From Chloroflexota bacterium (GTDB lineage: Bacteria; Chloroflexota; UBA6077; FW602-bin22; CADDYW01), in assembly GCA_021323915.1 (NCBI GenBank), contig JAJPKB010000463.1, positions 1 through 42,793 on the forward strand: a DNA stretch of 42,793 nt, in the 5' to 3' direction. How positions within the stretch are numbered: position 1 is the first letter of the stretch; each line of letters starts with the position of its first letter. Made by a program: the position numbers and the translations under genes. The notes beneath the pieces are model-generated. The model worked only from the letters and a program-made list of their open reading frames with translations. It did no database searches and had not been told where the DNA came from. Shown here piece after piece: positions 38,085-42,793 of the stretch.

Positions 38085-38894
38085 ATGTCGTCGGAGAAGC
38101 CGGGCCCGGCCGCGATCATCTCGTCCCGCTGCGCCACTCGGGAGCGTGGCTGGTACACCGTCGAGACTACTCTCGACCACTTCGCGACGATCACCTACGC
38201 CGTTCCTCCGGAGCGGGTCCGACCGCTGATCCACCCCGATTTCGAGCTGCACACCGTCTCGATCGACGACGACGAGCGCGCCTTGCTTTCGGTCGTCGCG
38301 TTCGTCGATCGAGACTTTCGCTTCCGGCGGCTTCCCTGGGCTCGCTGGTCTTTCGGACAGACGAACTATCGGATCTACGTGCGCTACCAGGGCCAGGAGT
38401 GCGCCTGGTTTCTCGGCACGACCCTCGCCTCCCGATTCGTCGTCGTTCCACGCTACCTCTGGCGCCTGCCGTGGCACGCGGCCCGAACGACCATCGACGC
38501 CCGCTACGACGCCGCGGCGGCTCGGTACGAGCATTACTCGCTGACCACCAGGAGCGCGTGGGCCGCGGCCGAGCTAACCCTCGACGACACCGGCCAGTCC
38601 GCCGATCTGCTCCCCGGATTCCCGGATCTGGACACCCAGCGGCTCGTCCTGACCCACCCGGTGGCCGGCTACTACTGGCGCACCGACGGGCGCCTCGGCT
38701 CGTACCGAATCTGGCACGATCGAATCCACCAGACCGTCGGGCAGGCGCGGCACGCCCGATTCGGCCTGCTCGAACGGCTGGGCATCGTCGGCGCGGACGA
38801 AGCGTCGCGACCGCATTCGGTGCTGATCCAGCGCGAGGTGCCGTTCGAGATCTACCTTCCACCCAGGATTGTGTACAATCGCCTCCACCCTTGA
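38085..38894 (+). CDS. DUF2071 (YqjF-like) protein
   Basis: A 269-residue soluble protein with the family pattern: ITYAVPPERVRPLIHPDFEL, then ALLSVVAFVDRDFRF, NYRIYVRYQGQECAWFLGTTL and LPWHAAR. Function unknown; the fold is related to acetoacetate decarboxylase-like proteins (family knowledge, not tested here). It starts 3 nt after the truncated SDR with no visible ribosome site, so translation may be coupled to that remnant. The first 25 residues are atypical and the true start could be internal. Confidence 0.78.
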   Translation: MSSEKPGPAAIISSRCATRERGWYTVETTLDHFATITYAVPPERVRPLIHPDFELHTVSIDDDERALLSVVAFVDRDFRFRRLPWARWSFGQTNYRIYVRYQGQECAWFLGTTLASRFVVVPRYLWRLPWHAARTTIDARYDAAAARYEHYSLTTRSAWAAAELTLDDTGQSADLLPGFPDLDTQRLVLTHPVAGYYWRTDGRLGSYRIWHDRIHQTVGQARHARFGLLERLGIVGADEASRPHSVLIQREVPFEIYLPPRIVYNRLHP

Positions 38895-38920
38895 CGCGGA
38901 TTAGCGCACGCTCTATATTC
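38892..38920 (+). promoter_or_regulatory. Sigma-70 promoter of the peptide ABC operon
   Basis: TTGACG (38892-38897), a 17-bp spacer and TATATT (38915-38920). The start near 38927 leaves about 34 nt before ATG 38961, with GGGAGGA at about 38948-38954. The -35 overlaps the stop of the DUF2071 gene. Confidence 0.8.
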
Positions 38921-38960
38921 CGCCCATGATTTGTCGACAGATGGATTGGGAGGAACGGCC

Positions 38961-40565
38961 ATGTCTGACCAGAACGCGGTCGAGCGCGGCGAAAGCGGGC
39001 TCGCGTGGGATCGCCTGGGTCCGACGACCCGGCGGCGTTTCATTGTCGGTTCGATCCGTCTCGGACTTGGCGCGGTCGCGGCGCCGGTGTTGGCCGAGGC
39101 GCTGATCGGCTGCGGGCAGTTGCGAGGATCGGGGAAAACGCTGACCTGGTCGCGGGGCGATGATTTGCGCACCCAGGACCCCCAGCTCATCTCCGGCCTG
39201 ATGGAAGGAACGATCGCCCGGGTGCTCTACGATCCGCTGATGGATACCGATGCCAAGGGCAACCAGGTCAAAGTCCTCGCCACCGACTGGTCGATGGCGG
39301 AAGACGGCACGTCCTACACCTTCAAGCTGCAGCCCGGCGTCAAGTTCCACGACGGCTCGGATTTCGACGCCGATTCGGTCGTCTTCACCTACCAGCGGCT
39401 CCTGGACAACCCGACGTTTCAGCACGCCTCGTCGTTCAAGGGCGTGTTGAGCAAGGTCACCGCGGTCGATCCGATGACGGTGCGCTTCGATCTCGCCAAG
39501 CCGAACCCCGGCCTGATCACCTCCTTCACCGAGCCGATCCTCTGTCCGGCGGCCTTCAAGCAGTACGGCGCGGATTTCTTCAAGAAGGGCATCGGCACCG
39601 GACCGTTCAAGTACAATTCGTGGACGCCCAACGAGCGGTGGATCGGCGACGCCAACCGAAACTACTGGGTCAAGGGGATGGTCAAGCTGGACCAGATCAT
39701 CTTCCGCTCGATCCGCGAGGATGCGACCCGGATCGCCGCGCTGCAGAGCGGCGAGGTCGACATCATTGACAGCCTCTCGGGCGACCAGGCTGAGCAGCTC
39801 GGCAAGGACTCGAACGTCAGCATCGTCCGCTCCCCGGCCACCAACGAGCTCGCGATCACCTTCAACGTTCGTCGCGATCCGTTCAAGAACAAAGACGCGC
39901 GCTGGGCGGTCGCCTACGCGATCGACACCAACAACATCGTCACGAACATCGTCAAAGCCGGTCACGCGGTGGGCGCGTCGATCCCGCCGGGCACGATCGG
40001 CTACGACGACGCGCTGTTCAAGAAAGTCATTCCCTACGACATGGCGAAGGCGAAGGCCTCGTTCGCCCAGGCGGGCATCAAGCCGGGCACGAAGATCTCG
40101 TTCAAGCTCAACCCGGCCTGGTTCGCCAAGATCAAAGAGGCGTGCGAATACGTCGGAAACCAGCTCCAGCAGCTCGGCTTCCAGGTGGATATGCAGTTCC
40201 TCGAGCCGGGCGCCTACACCCAGGCGCGGAAGACCGGCGACTTCGACATGTGCATCCAGGAGATCGGCCGGGCCAACAACCCGGATCCGAACTTCACGAT
40301 TCTCTACGTCGATTCGGCGTTTGGCAATTTCTACAAAGAGATCAACCCGAACATCGTGACCATGATCGAGCAGGCGCGCAGTGAGCTCGACCAGACCAAG
40401 CGGGATAACGACTACAAGCAGATCCAGCAGGTGCTCTACGACGACCTGCCCGAGCTGATTCTCTACCAGGAAGAGTTCATCTGGGGCGTTCGCAAGCGGG
40501 TGACCGGCTTCGAAGGCCGAACCGGCGGCGATACCCGGGTGTACGCCTGCGACGTCACCTCCTGA
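38961..40565 (+). CDS. Oligopeptide/dipeptide ABC substrate-binding lipoprotein
   Basis: A 534-residue family 5 solute-binding protein. The N-terminus has RRRF with a hydrophobic stretch and lipobox LIGC (Cys51), so Tat-type export and lipid anchoring are likely. The body shows the family's ATDWSMAEDGTSYTFKLQPG-like segment (PGVKFHDGSDFDADSVVFTYQR), GTGPFKYNSW and the closing IQQVLYDDLPELILYQEE. It binds peptides or similar ligands outside the cell and feeds the two permeases that follow. ATG 38961 has a strong ribosome site; an earlier in-frame ATG at 38931 lies at the transcript start. Confidence 0.95.
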   Translation: MSDQNAVERGESGLAWDRLGPTTRRRFIVGSIRLGLGAVAAPVLAEALIGCGQLRGSGKTLTWSRGDDLRTQDPQLISGLMEGTIARVLYDPLMDTDAKGNQVKVLATDWSMAEDGTSYTFKLQPGVKFHDGSDFDADSVVFTYQRLLDNPTFQHASSFKGVLSKVTAVDPMTVRFDLAKPNPGLITSFTEPILCPAAFKQYGADFFKKGIGTGPFKYNSWTPNERWIGDANRNYWVKGMVKLDQIIFRSIREDATRIAALQSGEVDIIDSLSGDQAEQLGKDSNVSIVRSPATNELAITFNVRRDPFKNKDARWAVAYAIDTNNIVTNIVKAGHAVGASIPPGTIGYDDALFKKVIPYDMAKAKASFAQAGIKPGTKISFKLNPAWFAKIKEACEYVGNQLQQLGFQVDMQFLEPGAYTQARKTGDFDMCIQEIGRANNPDPNFTILYVDSAFGNFYKEINPNIVTMIEQARSELDQTKRDNDYKQIQQVLYDDLPELILYQEEFIWGVRKRVTGFEGRTGGDTRVYACDVTS

Positions 40566-40587
40566 AAGCTTTGATCAGGAAGATTTC

Positions 40588-41508
40588 TTGATCACCTACG
40601 CCGTTCGCCGAACCCTCCAGGCGCTGGTCGTTCTCTGGGGGGTTTCGGTCATCGTCTTCGCGCTGCTGCGGCTCGCTCCGAGCGACCCGGTCACGATCAT
40701 GCTGGCCGAGACGGCCAGTCCGGAGCAGATCGCCGAAGCGCGCCACCAGATGGGATTCGATCAGCCGATTTACGTCCAGTACGTCATCTTCGTCGACCAC
40801 GCCCTTCAGGGCGACCTCGGCGACTCGATCTTCTACAAAGAGCCGGCGCTTCAGGTCATCGTCAACGCGTTGCCCAACACGCTGCTGCTCAGCGCGGTCG
40901 CTTTCCTGATCTCGGTCGGCGTCGCGCTGCCGGTCGGGATCCTCTCGGCGCTTCACCGAGATACCTTCTGGGATTACTTCGGCGTCGGCCTCGCCCTGAT
41001 CGGCCAGGCGACGCCGCCCTACTGGCTGGGGATCATGCTGATCATCGTCTTCAGCGTCGACCTGCACCTTCTGCCTACCTCGGGCGATTTCGGGCCGCGA
41101 TACATCATCATGCCGGCGGTGACCCTCGGCGCGGTGCTCATGCCCATCGTCACCCGGCTGGCGCGGTCGGGCATGCTCGACGTCCTGAACGACGACTACG
41201 TCCGCACCGCGCGCGCCAAGGGCCTCCGCGAGCGGACCGTGGTGTGGAAGCACGCCCTACGCAACATGCTGATCCCGCTGGTCACCGTGCTGGGCCTGCA
41301 GCTGAGCGCCCTCCTCGGCGGCGCGGTGATCATCGAGCAGGTCTTCGGCTGGCCGGGCGTCGGCCAGATCGCGGTGAACGCGATCTACTCGCGCGATTAC
41401 CCGGTGGTGCAGGCCGACGTGCTGATCGTCTCGGCGGCGTTCGTGTTCATGAATCTCGCGGTCGACCTGCTCTACGCGCGGCTCGACCCGCGGATCCGCT
41501 ACCAGTGA
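40588..41508 (+). CDS. Peptide ABC transporter permease (DppB/OppB type)
   Basis: A 306-residue permease, six helices, starting ITYAVRRTLQALVVLWGVSV. It shows the family motifs PSDPVTIML, LPNTLLLSAV, ARSGMLDVLNDDYVRTARAKG (EAA loop) and EQVFGWPGVGQIAVNAI. TTG 40588 follows AGGA by 9 nt and lies 22 nt after the binding-protein gene. Confidence 0.95.
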   Translation: MITYAVRRTLQALVVLWGVSVIVFALLRLAPSDPVTIMLAETASPEQIAEARHQMGFDQPIYVQYVIFVDHALQGDLGDSIFYKEPALQVIVNALPNTLLLSAVAFLISVGVALPVGILSALHRDTFWDYFGVGLALIGQATPPYWLGIMLIIVFSVDLHLLPTSGDFGPRYIIMPAVTLGAVLMPIVTRLARSGMLDVLNDDYVRTARAKGLRERTVVWKHALRNMLIPLVTVLGLQLSALLGGAVIIEQVFGWPGVGQIAVNAIYSRDYPVVQADVLIVSAAFVFMNLAVDLLYARLDPRIRYQ

Positions 41509-41588
41509 GGGCCAAATGAGCGTCCGTCACGAACCGCGCGATAGCAGCCTGGCGAGCGAATCATGAAACATCCTGAGGGCAGGGTTTG

Positions 41589-42527
41589 ATGGTGAGACGG
41601 GCCCTCCGCACCGGATCGTCGTTCTCGCAGCCCGGCGACCGCTCCGACGACGGTCTGGACCTCGAGATCTCGTCGCCCCGAACGTCGTTCTTCCGGCGGG
41701 CGCTGCGCAGCCGACGGCTGGTCGTCGGCGCGGCGCTGATCGGCCTGGTGGTCCTGATGGCCCTCCTGGCGCCGCTCCTGGCGCCGTTCCCGCCGCTGCA
41801 GCAAGCCGCCCAGTTCAACAACCAGCCGCCGTTCTTCCACGAGCCAAGCGGCGCGCTCCATCTGCTGGGCACCGACCCGCTCGGCCGCGACGTCCTGAGT
41901 CGAATTATCTACGGCGCGCGCGTCTCGCTGCTGATCGGCGCCACCGCCGTCCTGCTGGCCGGGAGCGTCGGCGTGCTGATGGGGCTGCTGTCCGGCTACT
42001 TCGGCGGGCTGACCGAGACGCTGATCATGCGCCTGGTCGATACCGAGATGGCGATTCCCTTCATCCTCCTGGCGATCGTGCTGGTCGCGCTGTTCGGTCA
42101 AAGCCTGGTCGGACTGATCATCATTCTCGGCCTCACCGGCTGGCTCGGCTACGCCCGGATCGTGCGAGGCGTCGTCCTCTCCCTCAAGCAGATGCCTTAC
42201 GTCGAGGCGGCCCACGCCCTTGGCGCCTCGCACCCGCGCACCCTCTTCAAGCACGTGCTGCCCGGCGTCTGGACGCCGGTGATCGTCGTGGCGACCCAGC
42301 AAGTCGGATCGATGATGATCGCCGAGTCGTCGCTGACCTTCCTGGGCATCGGCGTGCCCCCGACCATCCCCACCTGGGGCGCCATGATCGCCGACGGCCG
42401 CAGCTACGTCCAGATCGCCTGGTGGGTCTCGACCCTCCCCGGCCTCGCCCTCACGATCACCGTGCTGGCGGTCTACTTCTTCGGCGACGGGCTAAGAGAC
42501 GTGCTGGATCCGCGACTGCGGGTGTGA
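41589..42527 (+). CDS. Peptide ABC transporter permease (DppC/OppC type)
   Basis: A 312-residue permease with the DppC N-terminal cytoplasmic segment, LLGTDPLGRDVLSRIIYGARVSL, the EAA loop YVEAAHALGASHPRTLFKHVLP, and the ending LPGLALTITVLAVYFFGDGLRD. It pairs with the DppB-type permease. ATG 41589 follows GAGGGCAGGG. ATPase genes (dppD/dppF type) are not within the window; 266 bp to the right edge hold none. Confidence 0.95.
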   Translation: MVRRALRTGSSFSQPGDRSDDGLDLEISSPRTSFFRRALRSRRLVVGAALIGLVVLMALLAPLLAPFPPLQQAAQFNNQPPFFHEPSGALHLLGTDPLGRDVLSRIIYGARVSLLIGATAVLLAGSVGVLMGLLSGYFGGLTETLIMRLVDTEMAIPFILLAIVLVALFGQSLVGLIIILGLTGWLGYARIVRGVVLSLKQMPYVEAAHALGASHPRTLFKHVLPGVWTPVIVVATQQVGSMMIAESSLTFLGIGVPPTIPTWGAMIADGRSYVQIAWWVSTLPGLALTITVLAVYFFGDGLRDVLDPRLRV

Positions 42528-42793
42528 AGGGAAGTCTGGACCACGGGACGTTTGGACCACGAAGGGCGCGAAAAGAACGCGAAAAGGGGGACGAATCGTC
42601 GGGGAGGCAGACGACGACCTTCCCGACGTCGCTATCGGGGAGCCGTCCAGAGCGACAGCCGGATCTCGGTTTAACATCACGCGGCGCACAGCCGAGAGGC
42701 AACCCACTGTCGATGTATCCGACGTTCGATACTCGGGGAATCCGGCCGCCACTGGTCACGGATCGCCGCCCGTGAGGTGTTCGCGCTCTTTTC
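42528..42793. other. Intergenic right edge with repeat debris
   Basis: No gene supported. At about 42541-42580 is sequence of the 'ggaccacgaagggcgcgaaaag' kind, which on the opposite strand resembles pieces near 240-265 and 32840-32862. Nothing else is recognisable. Confidence 0.5.

Noticed and set aside
37754-38929. 391-codon plus-strand frame overlapping the SDR remnant and DUF2071 gene
   Set aside because: Arg/Pro-rich out-of-frame translation; the DUF2071 frame has recognisable family motifs.
1-42793. tRNA, rRNA, CRISPR array, transposase or phage genes
   Set aside because: Looked for T-loop/acceptor patterns, regularly spaced repeats and mobile-element proteins; found none.

Overview
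The window is a GC-rich, gene-dense bacterial chromosomal segment. It carries single-copy housekeeping genes and no phage, transposase, CRISPR, tRNA or rRNA signal that I could find. Frequent GTG/TTG starts, Tat-type lipoprotein substrate-binding proteins, ABC importers without their own ATPase, a c-di-AMP riboswitch and short palindromic intergenic repeats fit a member of Chloroflexota (Thermomicrobia-like). That placement is an inference from gene style; no taxonomic marker is present.

Layout. 1-4.9 kb: an RDD-family membrane protein (minus) diverges from a NarL-type histidine kinase/response regulator pair, followed by a convergent M20 amidohydrolase. 4.9-10.2 kb: a sigma-54 module with an NtrC-type activator on a sigma-70-type promoter, a small protein resembling single-strand annealing proteins, a double-BON protein, and a two-gene unit of a degenerate histidine kinase overlapping rpoN. 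The BON gene and the kinase/rpoN unit are each preceded by a -24/-12 element (7152-7166 and 7943-7957), so the cluster probably feeds back on itself. The sigma-54 carries a four-cysteine zinc-ribbon-like insertion. 10.2-17.8 kb: argH, a six-LysM NlpC/P60 cell-wall hydrolase, a DUF2203 protein, Maf, a rhodanese with an unlisted 54-residue partner, an LmbE-like deacetylase and an Mrp/ApbC ATPase.

17.8-18.4 kb holds no convincing protein gene. On the minus strand it has a promoter, a clear ydaO-type c-di-AMP riboswitch, an intrinsic terminator, about 340 nt of stem-rich sequence, and a second strong terminator. This looks like a riboswitch-controlled noncoding RNA and is the observation most worth following. 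18.5-22.1 kb is a sugar ABC importer operon (binding protein plus two permeases) with a 133-bp inverted-repeat element between binding protein and permease. 22.2-23.6 kb has an inositol-monophosphatase-type enzyme followed in the same frame by an N-terminally truncated HD-domain remnant.

23.8-31.6 kb is a complete System I cytochrome c maturation operon: ccmG-like, ccmE, ccmF, ccmH, a ccmI-like zinc-ribbon protein, an unknown membrane protein, ccmA, ccmB, ccmC, ccmD. Its CcmE has cysteine in place of the heme-binding histidine, yet a four-cysteine CcmH is kept. 31.9-36.7 kb holds a GmhA-like SIS isomerase, an ABC-2 exporter (two membrane proteins plus ATPase) and a methyltransferase-Nudix fusion. 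36.8-38.9 kb holds a secreted two-domain protein of unknown role, a broken short-chain dehydrogenase and a DUF2071 protein. 38.9-42.5 kb is an oligopeptide-type ABC importer (binding protein, two permeases), and the right edge is intergenic.
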